A stretch of DNA of 64,000 nucleotides from Paenibacillus donghaensis (GCF_002192415.1 NZ_CP021780.1:7006001-7070000); one strand, 5' to 3'; shown: positions 29,295 through 38,057, counted from the stretch's first letter. Made by a program: numbers and translations. The notes: generated by a model not told the origin, from the letters alone.

Positions 29295-30212
29295 CTATCG
29301 TTTCGATTTCGTCACAAGCTCCCGCAGCGGGAATACCAGATCAATAATACCGATAATGCGCAGCGATGGCAGCAGAATTACCGGTACAGCCAGCAGGAAG
29401 GCAACACTCTTGTTCCATTTGCGTTCATGAGCCAAGAAGAAGAAAAACCCGATCGCCTGGATCATAAATCCAATACGCAGCAGCGGCAGCAGGTTGGCGG
29501 AGATCACCAGCAAGAAATTGCCCTCCGGCTTGGAGAACAACAGCTGAAGAAGCACACCGGCCAGGTAATACCAGATAACCGATCTCGGAAGTCTCCATTC
29601 ACGAGCTGGCTTGAGCTTAGGAACTGCATAATCCATGCTGTTCAGAATCGGACGGACAATCGAATGCGTGATCACAGCGATCATAAAAGAGGTAACAATC
29701 ATCGTCATTGGAATCATCTGTACCGTCAGTACACTGATCTGTCGCACCTGCTCCGAGGAGAAGCCCATATCAGTGAAGATTTGGCTGGTGGTACCGAATT
29801 CGGACAGCGGCGAATTCACCATCTGAAGCACATCATTCACATAGTTGGAGAGATCGAAATTAAACAATGCCGTGCCCAGCAGCAGGAGCAGTAGAAATTC
29901 ACCAAGAATGGTTACGGTTCCGGCAAGCAGCGTAGAAAGGGCTGAGGCCCGTTTTTTGTAGAAGCGGCCCATTACCAGCCCAGGGATCAGGAAATACGCG
30001 GCTATCAAAATATAGACCGGCGTAATCAAGCCCACTATCAGCAGGACCGGCAAGATATGCAGTATGAACTGCCTGGTGTTCAGCGTAGTAAACAGCACTA
30101 CTGCCGGAATAATCATAAATAGGGTAGTAATGATAAGCAGCGGGGTTGATAAAGATAGCAGCAAGAGCAGATACACGATGCTCCAGGCCACAGATGTCCA
30201 GCGAAATTTCAA
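29295..30212 (-). CDS. yybS: YybS-family (DUF2232) membrane protein
   Basis: Integral membrane protein of 305 residues with about seven to eight hydrophobic helices, of the YybS/DUF2232 family, function unknown. A related fold is seen in ECF transporter S components, but no substrate can be assigned. The start is a TTG at 30212, placed eight bases after AGAGGTG. It heads the conserved yybS-gdpP-rplI-dnaB gene group and starts 6 bases after the MazG-like gene. Confidence 0.85.
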   Translation of the reverse strand: MKFRWTSVAWSIVYLLLLLSLSTPLLIITTLFMIIPAVVLFTTLNTRQFILHILPVLLIVGLITPVYILIAAYFLIPGLVMGRFYKKRASALSTLLAGTVTILGEFLLLLLLGTALFNFDLSNYVNDVLQMVNSPLSEFGTTSQIFTDMGFSSEQVRQISVLTVQMIPMTMIVTSFMIAVITHSIVRPILNSMDYAVPKLKPAREWRLPRSVIWYYLAGVLLQLLFSKPEGNFLLVISANLLPLLRIGFMIQAIGFFFFLAHERKWNKSVAFLLAVPVILLPSLRIIGIIDLVFPLRELVTKSKR

Positions 30213-30218
30213 CAGTAT

Positions 30219-30530
30219 TCACCTCTTACGCATATGTTCTTCTAGTGCAGATATATCCTGGTACCATTCTTCCAGCTGGTGGCCTTCCTGCTTATGCTTC
30301 CTAAGCTTCTCCAGAAGTAAGTCATCCAGTTCCCGGTAAGGAATGCCCAACCTGCGCCCCAGAATATAAGAGCTCATGATCAGACTGGCAAGACTGTCGC
30401 CCACCCGGGCTGTACTGCCTTCCCATAATGCCTTGAACAACCTTGAGACTTGATCAATTACTTCGGTTTTGAGCCACTCAATAACCTTCGCTCGTTTGGC
30501 TACATCCAAATCCTTCGGTACCTTGGACAC
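30219..30530 (-). CDS. MazG-like family protein
   Basis: A 103-residue all-helical protein matching the small MazG-like family found upstream of yybS in Paenibacillus-type genomes. MazG proper hydrolyses nucleoside triphosphates, but the metal-binding ExxE motif is not clear here, so catalysis is doubtful. GTG start with GGAGG nine bases upstream. It is co-oriented with yybS and 6 bases ahead of it, so probably in one operon. Confidence 0.7.
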   Translation of the reverse strand: MSKVPKDLDVAKRAKVIEWLKTEVIDQVSRLFKALWEGSTARVGDSLASLIMSSYILGRRLGIPYRELDDLLLEKLRKHKQEGHQLEEWYQDISALEEHMRKR

Positions 30531-30621
30531 GTCGCTCTACCTCCGGCAAAAAGCTTTATTCTCCATTATAGCATAAAAATTTCGGTCTCACACAAACGCC
30601 CCGGCCCCCAATAAGCTTTTG

Positions 30622-30659
30622 AAAAAGCCTGTACTTCCGTTTCGCCGGAGATACAGGCC
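30622..30659 (-). terminator. Intrinsic terminator of CBS-domain gene
   Basis: Minus-strand arms GCCTGTA / TACAGGC extended by a CTCCG/CGGAAG pairing, followed by TTTTTC. Confidence 0.85.
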
Positions 30660-30672
30660 TTCATTTCACCGC

Positions 30673-31098
30673 TTATAACGTTTCCTGTGATTGCCGTGAT
30701 ACAAATTTCTCACAATATTCGATCACTTGGCTGCGGCGTACAATACCGATAAACCGGTTCATATCATCGACCACGGGGACAAAGTTCTGAACCTTGGCTA
30801 AATTAATCAGGTCTTCCATGTCCGCATCAATCGAAACGGGCAGGTTGTTCATGCGCAGCGGGACATCCTTTAGAAGATATTTGGAAGCATTCTCAAAAGT
30901 GACCTTACCGTCAGAGTCCTTCATGTACCAGAGCAAATCGCCTTCGGTTACCGTGCCGGCATATTCTCCATTTCGGTTCAGAATCGGCACAGCTGTATAG
31001 CGGTGGTACTCCATCCGTTCCAAAGTCTGGCGCAGCGTAGAATCCAGCGTTACGCAGGCCACCTCCTGCTTGGGCAGCAGAAAAAATGCAATATTCAT
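30673..31098 (-). CDS. CBS-domain pair protein
   Basis: 141 residues forming two CBS motifs (YTAVPILNRNGEYAGTVTEGDLL and NFVPVVDDMNRFIGIVRRSQV, partly listed) and no other domain. Such Bateman modules usually bind adenine nucleotides and act as energy sensors or bind partners. Start at 31098 (MNIAFFLLPKQEV) chosen for GAGGAGG; the longer frame to 31248 has no site. Single-gene unit with its own terminator. Confidence 0.85.
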   Translation of the reverse strand: MNIAFFLLPKQEVACVTLDSTLRQTLERMEYHRYTAVPILNRNGEYAGTVTEGDLLWYMKDSDGKVTFENASKYLLKDVPLRMNNLPVSIDADMEDLINLAKVQNFVPVVDDMNRFIGIVRRSQVIEYCEKFVSRQSQETL

Positions 31099-31294
31099 CT
31101 CTTGATCCTCCTCAAAGAGTTCCGAAGGAATTACGGTTCTTACTCTTCCCGTTTCATAGGGACACCTGTAGTTATACGCAACAGAAAGCGAACCGTTCCA
31201 GAACATTATAACACGAAGACAGGAAGCAGCAGCCATTAACATTCTCATGGCTGCTGCACAGGATTCATTCTATTCCGTTATCTCAGGGGCAGGG

Positions 31295-32323
31295 TTACTC
31301 TGCAGCAGCTGTAGCCTTAGGCTCCAGCGCATTCTCCGCTTTGCCCGGCTCGATCAGCTGGTCTACAGGTGTTCTTGAGTTCATCCAGTTATCGATCATC
31401 AGCTTGGCTTCGCTTAGATCCTCTTCATCAACCAGATCATAGTAGAGGCCATCAATACGCTTGCCTTCGCCCATTACTGTGAAGCTGGAAATGTCCATAT
31501 CCTTGCCACTCATGAATTTCTTGGCCAGATCAATAATCATTGAAGGCTGGATATCCGTTTTGAAGTTTTCGCCCATAATATCAAGCAGATCGGGAATGTT
31601 GCTAATCTGACTGATAGACAGCATTTTGTTGGCCACCACATCGATGAAGACCTGCTGGCGTTTGGTGCGGTTGAAGTCGCTGTCCTCACGGTAACGGGTA
31701 TAATTCAAGGCTTCCTGCCCGTTATAGTTGGACTTGCCGCCTTCAATTGTGAATTTCTCATGATCCTTCTGCTTGTTCACAATTGTCTTCTTGATCGGTA
31801 ATGGAACGCCGCCGATAGCGTCTACAGCGTCCTTAAGACCCTGGAAGTTAATGGTGGCATAATATTGAATGTCATGCTCCAGCAGCGCCTCCAGCGTATC
31901 CTTGGCCATCTGCTGGCCGCCAAAAGCGAAAGCGTGCGTAATCTTATCCTTCTTGTCATCCTTATAGCCGATAATTTCAGTGTAGGTATCTCGCGGAATC
32001 GAGATCAGCAGAATTTTGTAATCCTCCGGACGGACAACCGCATACATCATCGTATCGGAGCGGGCGACCTCATTGTCGCGCTGGTCCGTACCCAGAAGCA
32101 TCAGAGAGAATGGATCATTTTTCTTAACGACTGGTTCAGGCTTAATCGTGTTGTCTTCCTTCACCAGCGGGACATAAGACTCCTGCTCCAGCTTCTTCTC
32201 AATCTGATCGGATAGAAACAGGTCAAAAGCCAGCACCTTCAGCGGGTTGCGAAACAGAAATCCACCGACTGCAATCAGAGCAATAACAATAAGCGCAATA
32301 TATCGTTTCTTGATTTTTTTCAT
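31295..32323 (-). CDS. LytR-CpsA-Psr (LCP) family glycopolymer transferase
   Basis: Membrane-anchored enzyme that attaches teichoic acid or other wall glycopolymers to peptidoglycan. 342 residues: one N-terminal membrane helix (YIALIVIALIAVGGFLF), then the LCP domain with LLGTDQRD, RSDTMMYAVV, LISIPRDTY, HAFAFGG and NYTRYREDSDFNRTKRQQ, including the arginines that bind the lipid diphosphate. RBS AAGGA. The 298-base gap upstream has a possible TATAAT near 32490 but no clear -35. Confidence 0.92.
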   Translation of the reverse strand: MKKIKKRYIALIVIALIAVGGFLFRNPLKVLAFDLFLSDQIEKKLEQESYVPLVKEDNTIKPEPVVKKNDPFSLMLLGTDQRDNEVARSDTMMYAVVRPEDYKILLISIPRDTYTEIIGYKDDKKDKITHAFAFGGQQMAKDTLEALLEHDIQYYATINFQGLKDAVDAIGGVPLPIKKTIVNKQKDHEKFTIEGGKSNYNGQEALNYTRYREDSDFNRTKRQQVFIDVVANKMLSISQISNIPDLLDIMGENFKTDIQPSMIIDLAKKFMSGKDMDISSFTVMGEGKRIDGLYYDLVDEEDLSEAKLMIDNWMNSRTPVDQLIEPGKAENALEPKATAAAE

Positions 32324-32598
32324 CTTTGATTCCTTCTTTATTGTGGAATGTACATATTAGAAAATGCTTTATATGGTTAATGCTTGCCCGTTCGCTAATA
32401 GGCAGTCATGTCTTTACTTCTCTTAAGCTGCAAGTGGTCTGTGATATCCAAGTACCTTAGTGTACCCCCTTCCTGCATCTTGGATCATTATATCTGTAGA
32501 ATAAACCCGGAAATCTGCTTTGACACAAATAAAACAACATTTCTATTGTAATCACTATGGGGATAAAAAGAAACAACAAATAACGACATAAACAGAGA

Positions 32599-32638
32599 TA
32601 AAGCACCATAACCGGTTATTATTACCGATATGATGCTT
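32599..32638 (-). terminator. Terminator overlapping end of carboxypeptidase gene
   Basis: Minus-strand arms AAGCATCATA / TTATGGTGCTT with inner CGGT/ACCG pairing and a T-rich end. The left arm includes the last codons and stop of the carboxypeptidase gene. Confidence 0.7.
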
Positions 32639-33596
32639 CGTCAGAGACCATAAATGAGCTGAGGGCTTGCACAATCGATTTCACCCGTTCTCCGGAGCGC
32701 AGACCCCGGTTAAACCCGTAATCAAACAGCTTCGCCGTCGCTTCGAACCGGTTTTTGTAGGAATCCGCACCCAGTACTACAGCTATAAGCCGTCTGCCGT
32801 CCCGTTCGGCCGTGCCCACGATATTATACCCTGTAAGACTGTCGTACCCCGTCTTCAGCCCGTCTGCTCCATCATAGGCATAAGCGCCTCCCATGGCTGG
32901 CAGCATCAGGTTGGTGTTGCTGACATAGAGACCTTTGCCTTTCAGATGCATCTGCGTCCGGCTGGAGGTCTGCAGCACCTCGGGATATTCAGTAATCAGA
33001 ACTGCGGCCAATTTCGCCATATCCCTCGCAGTCATCCTTGTCTCTGCGGCCGGCTCTGCCGACTCTTCGTCAAGGCCAAGCCCCAGATCCTTGGCAGACA
33101 GACCGGTAGCGTTCATAAATACCGTGTCAGAGGACAAGCCGAGGTTATATGCCTTCTCATTCATGAGCTGGACAAAGGCCTGCTCGGTACCCGCCATGTA
33201 TTCTGCCAAGGCTACCGCCGCATCATTGGCAGAATACACAGAGATCCCTTCGAAGAGTTCTCTCACGCTGCAGCTATCCCCCGGCTTCAAGGACAACGTA
33301 ATTCCGCCCATGCCACTGGCATATTTACTTACCGGTATCTGTTCGTTCCAGCTTAGTTCGCCTGAAGATATCTGCTCAAGCACAAGTAGCTCTATCATCA
33401 GCTTGGACACACTGGCTGGGGGCATAGGCTTATCCGCATGATTCTCCATCCATATTTCGCCGCTCTCCATGTCCAGCAGAACTGCCGCACCCGCAGTAAT
33501 CTGCGGCCTAAGTCCAAGCAGTCCCGGGTTCATGAACGCAAGTAAGGCAACGACTATCAGGGCCGCCGAAGCCCATATTATAATTCTTCTGTTCAT
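32622..33596 (-). CDS. D-alanyl-D-alanine carboxypeptidase (PBP, S11 family)
   Basis: Low-molecular-weight penicillin-binding protein that trims the terminal D-alanine of peptidoglycan stem peptides. 324 residues with an N-terminal membrane anchor (residues ~6-22). Active-site motifs: S62-V-S-K65, S122-A-N124 and a KTG box (GLKTGYDSLTGYN). It lacks the C-terminal beta-rich PBP5 domain and is shorter than DacA/DacF, closer to DacF/DacB-like sporulation or accessory enzymes; which one cannot be settled. Confidence 0.88.
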   Translation of the reverse strand: MNRRIIIWASAALIVVALLAFMNPGLLGLRPQITAGAAVLLDMESGEIWMENHADKPMPPASVSKLMIELLVLEQISSGELSWNEQIPVSKYASGMGGITLSLKPGDSCSVRELFEGISVYSANDAAVALAEYMAGTEQAFVQLMNEKAYNLGLSSDTVFMNATGLSAKDLGLGLDEESAEPAAETRMTARDMAKLAAVLITEYPEVLQTSSRTQMHLKGKGLYVSNTNLMLPAMGGAYAYDGADGLKTGYDSLTGYNIVGTAERDGRRLIAVVLGADSYKNRFEATAKLFDYGFNRGLRSGERVKSIVQALSSFMVSDEASYR

Positions 33597-33674
33597 CGTT
33601 GTCGTCCTCCATACTATATATGACGAACGAAACGACGTTTTGATTTCACTTTTTGGAGAAAAAATTTATTTTTT

Positions 33675-35399
33675 TTAGGATTGTTCCTCAATCCACCAGT
33701 TTTGCGGCTCAATAATGTTCCCGAACGCATTTACGCGCACACCCTGCACCCGCTTTTGGACCGGTGTAATCGACTGCCGCTCGGCAAAAAACAACATCGG
33801 AACCTCTTCATTCAGCAGTTGCTGCCATTCATAATACACCTGTTTGCGGTATTCGCTGTCATATGCCCTCATGCTTATACCGTCTTTAATCAGAGCTTCA
33901 TTACGGTCCGAAGACCAGCGGGGATAGTTCCACAGATCCTGCTTGCGCCACAGCCCGGATGGGTCAGGATCATTCGATAAGCCCCATACCCCATTAAACA
34001 GCTCAATGGAAGGGTCATCCTGCTCCACCGCTTCATAGAACGTATTCATGTCCTTCAGCGCTCCGCCGTTGAGCCTCACGTCCAGCCCCACTTCTCTCCA
34101 GTCCTGCAGGATCGCCGCTGTCCGCGCTTCCGCCGACTGCCCCCCGCTCATGGAATCGTAGTGGATGACCAGCTTCTGACCTTGCGGGTCCTCCCGCAGA
34201 CCGTCACCGTCTATATCGCTGTAGCCTGCCTCGTCCAGCAGGGTTCGTGCTTTTAGAGGATTGTATTCATACGGGTCAATGGCGGCATCGGGAATCTTCG
34301 CCCAGCTCGTGCTTGGAACCGGCGTTTCAATCGCAGTACCCAGCCCATAGGAGAATTCATTAATAATCCCCTGCCGGTCCAGTGCATAATACATAGCCTT
34401 GCGCAGCCTCTTGTCACTGAACTTGGGATTGTCCATCACAATTTCCTGCTTCTCCTCATCCCAATGCCCGAATTTGAAGCCAATATATTCATAAGACAGC
34501 TCCGGCGACTCCAGAATACGGATATTATCCAGCTTCCTCAGACCCTGATAAGCATCTCTTGGAGCAGACGCGATATCCAGCAATTGGTTCTGGAATTGAG
34601 CCGTGATCGTTTTTTCATCAACAACGGTATAGTTAATCCCGTCCAGCAGTGCCTTGCCTTGATGGTATTGGTCGAACCGCTTCATCTCCACCCGCTGGCC
34701 GGGCTGAATATCAGTCACCTGGAAGGGTCCGATCCCGATCGGGCGGGTCCTCACCTGCTCACTGTCCTGCATATCCTTGACGTCAACACCTGCATAATAT
34801 TCTTTATTCATCGGATAAGACCATAACGTATCAATAGTGTTCACACGCGCGCCTGTTACTGTGATCCGCAAGGTGTACGGGTCCAGCACCCGAATGCCGG
34901 TTATATCGCTCGCCTCACCCTGATGATAGGCCTCTACCCCCTTAATCATCTCCACACTATAATAACGTGACCCCGTATAATCGGGATGGGCAATCGTTTC
35001 GATCGCGAACTTCCAGTCCTCTACCGTCAGCTCTTCGCCGTTATGCCAGCGTATGCCCGGTTTGATCTTGAAGGTAAAGACGGTGTGGTCCTCACTCTCC
35101 TGCCATGTAGCAATATGGGGAACCGTGGTTAGATCATCGCCGCCCTTAAACATGGGTTCCGTGATAAATTCAAGCACCTGCGTATCATCTTCTCCTTCAG
35201 AAAAAGCAGGCTCAAACAGCCCCTGGAACGGCGCTGTATATCCATAAGTCACCACGCCTCCGGCTCTTGCGTCCAGCTTGGTCTCCGTATTGTGCATAGT
35301 ATATGTGTTGCTGCCCGAATCTGATCCGCTGCAAGCTGACAACATTCCCGCCACTGTGAGCAGCATCACCATCATCCTGCCGATTGGGTTGCGATTCAT
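33675..35399 (-). CDS. Oligopeptide-binding lipoprotein (OppA/AppA family)
   Basis: Substrate-binding protein of a peptide ABC importer. 574 residues with a lipoprotein signal (LSAC, lipidated cysteine near residue 23) and the solute-binding family 5 fold (IKPGIRWHNGEELTVEDW, DKRLRKAMYYALDR). No permease or ATPase gene is adjacent, so it is an orphan binding protein that may feed another transporter or act in signalling. A large hairpin lies 98 bases upstream of its start. Confidence 0.9.
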   Translation of the reverse strand: MNRNPIGRMMVMLLTVAGMLSACSGSDSGSNTYTMHNTETKLDARAGGVVTYGYTAPFQGLFEPAFSEGEDDTQVLEFITEPMFKGGDDLTTVPHIATWQESEDHTVFTFKIKPGIRWHNGEELTVEDWKFAIETIAHPDYTGSRYYSVEMIKGVEAYHQGEASDITGIRVLDPYTLRITVTGARVNTIDTLWSYPMNKEYYAGVDVKDMQDSEQVRTRPIGIGPFQVTDIQPGQRVEMKRFDQYHQGKALLDGINYTVVDEKTITAQFQNQLLDIASAPRDAYQGLRKLDNIRILESPELSYEYIGFKFGHWDEEKQEIVMDNPKFSDKRLRKAMYYALDRQGIINEFSYGLGTAIETPVPSTSWAKIPDAAIDPYEYNPLKARTLLDEAGYSDIDGDGLREDPQGQKLVIHYDSMSGGQSAEARTAAILQDWREVGLDVRLNGGALKDMNTFYEAVEQDDPSIELFNGVWGLSNDPDPSGLWRKQDLWNYPRWSSDRNEALIKDGISMRAYDSEYRKQVYYEWQQLLNEEVPMLFFAERQSITPVQKRVQGVRVNAFGNIIEPQNWWIEEQS

Positions 35400-35496
35400 C
35401 AGTTCATTCCCTTCTTGTACAACCTTTACTGAATAAATATTTACTTTAACAAAGTTTCAAGCACTCGACAATGTAAAATTTTACGTTATAGAACGT

Positions 35497-35581
35497 GAAC
35501 TTAAGAATGTTACATACGGAGCTGCCAGGAAGCCCCATGGTTCAGGATTTCTGGCAACTCCACTACTCCATTCTTAAGTTC
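35497..35581. repeat. 85-base perfect-armed hairpin, MITE-like
   Basis: Terminal inverted repeats of 13 bases (GAACTTAAGAATG, 35497-35509, and its exact complement 35569-35581) enclose a second stem (GGAG.TGCCAG / CTGGCA.CTCC, 35518-35528 with 35551-35561). It lies in the control region of the OppA-like gene. It is either a small non-autonomous mobile element or a structured RNA; no second copy was seen in the window. Confidence 0.55.
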
Positions 35582-35614
35582 ATCTTATATATCGTGATAT
35601 TTATCCCTGCAGCC

Positions 35615-35642
35615 AAAAGGCCCGCTCTAACGAGCAGACCTT
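35615..35642 (-). terminator. Intrinsic terminator of MutS2-like gene
   Basis: Minus-strand arms AAGG..TGCTC / GAGC..GCCTT followed by TTTGG, 13 bases past the stop codon. Confidence 0.7.
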
Positions 35643-35654
35643 CCAGAGCTGGAC

Positions 35655-37601
35655 TTAATTGTTATCGTCCGCCTTGTGAATAATCGTCAATCCCTCCACA
35701 TGTTTGCGTTGCATCAGCTTGCGTTTCTTGCGTGTATCCTTGCTCTCAAAAATAATATCGAAATCATAATTCTCCGGGTACAGCTCCTCCTTCGAAAGAT
35801 ACGGCTTCAGCCGTTTATGGTTAATCGTCAGCTTCTGTTTCTGAATCATCACACCGACCCGGCCGAACTTATCCGCTTTCTCATAGACGATTCCTGTCTG
35901 TCCAAGAGAAGTAACTCTTACCGCATCGCCAATCTCATAATGGACAGCAGGCGCCGCGGTCTTCGGAGCAGCGTCTGGCTGAGCGTGTGGCTGAGCAGCC
36001 AGAGCGCCGGTCTGCTTTGGCTGCCCTTCTTCCAGAATCAGCTCGGACCAGCTTCTCCCCCCTTGCTGCAGCCTGCGCTGCTGCTGTTCCACGATCTGCC
36101 GGGAGCGCTCGATCACGCCGCCGGCGATACCGAGCTTCTCGGCAATCTGCAGTGCATAGCTATCGCCAGCTTCCCCTACGGTAAGCCGGTACAACGGCTG
36201 AAGGGTCTCCTGGTCAAATTCCATTCTTGCGTTCTGAAAACCCTCTGTGACAGCGGCAAACGCTTTTAATTCATTGAAATGGGTCGTAACCAGCAGGTTG
36301 GCGCCTTTAGCGCTGAGGGCCTCCAGAATGGCGATAGAGAGCGCAATGCCCTCCCCCGGGTCGGTGCCAGCCGCCAGCTCATCAATCAGCAGCAGCACTC
36401 CCTTGGAGGCCTGCTCCAGCATGATCTCGATCCGTTTCATCTGCGCCGAGAAGGTGCTGAGCGACTGGCTAAGACTCTGTCCGTCGCCGATTACACTGAT
36501 CATATTGTTGAATACAGTGAATTCACTGACTTCCTCCACAGGGACAAGCAGACCGGATTGGGCCATAGCCACCATTAGCCCCAGCGTTTTGAGCACCACC
36601 GTTTTACCGCCTGTATTCGGTCCGGTTATAATCAGCGAGCGGCCGCCGCTTCCAATTGTAAGGCTGATGGGAACCATCCCCGGCAGCATCGGGTGGCGGG
36701 CGCCAATCATCTGCATCTTTCCGTGTTCATTCCATTTTACAGCTCTTGCATCCATCGTACGGGCGTATTTAGCTTTGGCAAATATGAAATCATAGATGGC
36801 CGTGACCTCAATATTCAGACGAATCGCAGCTTGTTCCCGCTCCACCAGGCTGGCTAAATCGCTTAGCACAATAGTCTCCTCCCGCACTTCTTCTGCTTTA
36901 AGCAGATCCAGTTCTCCCTGTAGTAGAGATATCTCATACGGCTCCATAAACAGAGTCTGCCCGCTGGCTGACTGGTCAACAACTGCACCTTTGATCTGCT
37001 TATGATACTCCCGTTTGACAGGAATCACGTACCTTCCCCCACGCTGGCTGAACATATTCTCCTGAAGAATGGATTGATGGCGGCTCATCAGCGCCTCAAG
37101 CTTGCGCTGCAGGCGTTCCTTGGCTGTTGACAGACGCTTGCGCACCTTCTCCAGTCCCTTGCTTGCCTGATCTTCCACCCTGCCGAAGCGGATGCAGCGC
37201 TCAATCTCCTCCTTCACATGAGCCAGCTCTAGCATCGAGGACGCATAAGAGCTGATCCTTGGAGCCTGCTGCTGCTTGGAGAGCATGTATTTGCGCAGCT
37301 GCCCGCAGCTGCCAAGGAATAACGCTACCGCTGCGAGATCCTGCTCATTGAACAGGTAGCCCGTTCCCAACAAGGAGAGGGTCCATTCCATCCCTTCCAT
37401 TGAAGCAATAGGTACACTTGATCCTTTTTCGAGCAGCAGCTTGGCTTCTTCCGTCTCTTCCATCGCCCTGCGAATGGCCTGGAGTCCGGTCATCGGCATA
37501 AGCTCCTGAACATATTTCTTACCCGCGTAGGATATTGCATGGCTCTCCAACTGCTGTCTGACCGTTCCATATTCTAGTGAGCTTAGACTTTCTGCGTTCA
37601 T
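35655..37601 (-). CDS. MutS2-like ATPase without complete Smr domain
   Basis: MutS-family ATPase of the MutS2 type. 648 residues against ~785 for MutS2. The core and clamp helices, GPNTGGKTVVLKTLG (Walker A), LIDELAAGTDP (Walker B) and TTHFNELKAFA are intact. After a short coiled coil and an alanine/proline-rich linker comes a KOW-like domain (GDAVRVTSLGQTGIVYEKAD). The C-terminal Smr nuclease domain is missing or reduced to ~50 unrelated-looking residues (ESKDTRKKRKLMQRKHVEGL). In B. subtilis, MutS2 acts on collided ribosomes with its Smr and KOW parts; this paralogue could act likewise without cutting. Preceded by an elaborate leader with terminators (37602-38034). Confidence 0.85.
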   Translation of the reverse strand: MNAESLSSLEYGTVRQQLESHAISYAGKKYVQELMPMTGLQAIRRAMEETEEAKLLLEKGSSVPIASMEGMEWTLSLLGTGYLFNEQDLAAVALFLGSCGQLRKYMLSKQQQAPRISSYASSMLELAHVKEEIERCIRFGRVEDQASKGLEKVRKRLSTAKERLQRKLEALMSRHQSILQENMFSQRGGRYVIPVKREYHKQIKGAVVDQSASGQTLFMEPYEISLLQGELDLLKAEEVREETIVLSDLASLVEREQAAIRLNIEVTAIYDFIFAKAKYARTMDARAVKWNEHGKMQMIGARHPMLPGMVPISLTIGSGGRSLIITGPNTGGKTVVLKTLGLMVAMAQSGLLVPVEEVSEFTVFNNMISVIGDGQSLSQSLSTFSAQMKRIEIMLEQASKGVLLLIDELAAGTDPGEGIALSIAILEALSAKGANLLVTTHFNELKAFAAVTEGFQNARMEFDQETLQPLYRLTVGEAGDSYALQIAEKLGIAGGVIERSRQIVEQQQRRLQQGGRSWSELILEEGQPKQTGALAAQPHAQPDAAPKTAAPAVHYEIGDAVRVTSLGQTGIVYEKADKFGRVGVMIQKQKLTINHKRLKPYLSKEELYPENYDFDIIFESKDTRKKRKLMQRKHVEGLTIIHKADDNN

Positions 37602-37634
37602 TGTTCATCCTCCTCCTAATTTCTTCCATGACGT

Positions 37635-37674
37635 CAAAAAGGACGAAGCATGCCACTGCGGCAGTCTTCGCCCT
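37635..37674 (-). terminator. Leader terminator 2 upstream of MutS2-like gene
   Basis: Minus-strand arms AGGGCGAAG / CTTCGTCCT with inner TGCC/GGCA and a following TTTTTG. It ends about 34 bases before the start codon, within the leader, so readthrough is needed to express the gene. Confidence 0.75.
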
Positions 37675-37751
37675 TCTTAATTAGGCTGTGTTTCTCCTTG
37701 TATATGTGTGTGGATTGCACAGAATCCTTGATTTCAGCAGTCCATACAAAC

Positions 37752-37780
37752 ACAAAAAACCGTGCTGCTAGAGCACGGTT
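37752..37780 (-). terminator. Leader terminator 1 upstream of MutS2-like gene
   Basis: Minus-strand arms ACCGTGCT / AGCACGGT followed by TTTTTTG. It is embedded between long complementary segments at 37783-37800 and 37684-37703, which could form an alternative long-range stem. Confidence 0.8.
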
Positions 37781-37840
37781 CAATACAAAGAGAAACAGCC
37801 GTAAAGAGGCTATTTGACGCTTCGCGTGTTCTTAACTAAA

Positions 37841-37924
37841 TCATTCATCCTCCAGAACGTAGACGCCAAGTGCATATACACTCAAATAAAGCATGGCTTC
37901 GCTGTAAAGCGGCCCTGCCGGCAT
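37841..37924 (-). CDS. Candidate leader peptide 2 (27 residues)
   Basis: Short open frame inside the leader of the MutS2-like gene, ATG to TGA, encoding MPAGPLYSEAMLYLSVYALG and seven more residues. Its ribosome binding site is weak (GGA two bases before ATG). Its stop lies three bases before the downstream arm of a perfect 11-base inverted repeat (37828-37838). Translation of it is inferred, not shown. Confidence 0.3.
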   Translation of the reverse strand: MPAGPLYSEAMLYLSVYALGVYVLEDE

Positions 37925-37949
37925 TTCCGGTATAGATGATATGAAGTTG

Positions 37950-37973
37950 CTAGTTAAGAACGCTCACCGACAT
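37950..37973 (-). CDS. Candidate leader peptide 1 (MSVSVLN)
   Basis: Seven-codon frame with a strong ribosome binding site (AAAGGGG, eight bases before ATG), about 30 bases into the predicted transcript. Its last codons and stop (GTTCTTAACTAG) form the upstream arm of the perfect inverted repeat 37951-37961 / 37828-37838. A ribosome stalled here would block that pairing, as in antibiotic-inducible attenuators. Confidence 0.5.
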   Translation of the reverse strand: MSVSVLN

Positions 37974-38005
37974 CAAAATTTCCCCTTTAGTTATAGGATA
38001 CCTGT

Positions 38006-38034
38006 AATTTACTACAGTTTGCCGTTTTCGTCAA
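38006..38034 (-). promoter_or_regulatory. SigA-type promoter of MutS2-like leader
   Basis: Minus-strand TTGACG, 17-base spacer, TAAATT. It gives a leader of about 400 bases before the MutS2-like start codon. Confidence 0.7.
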
Positions 38035-38057
38035 TTTAGAGGAGAGGAGAGGGCAAA

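Noticed and set aside
37741..37800. T-box or known metabolite riboswitch upstream of MutS2-like gene
   Set aside because: No T-box sequence (TGGN-type bulge) or known aptamer core could be recognised; the short-frame attenuator reading explains the structure better.
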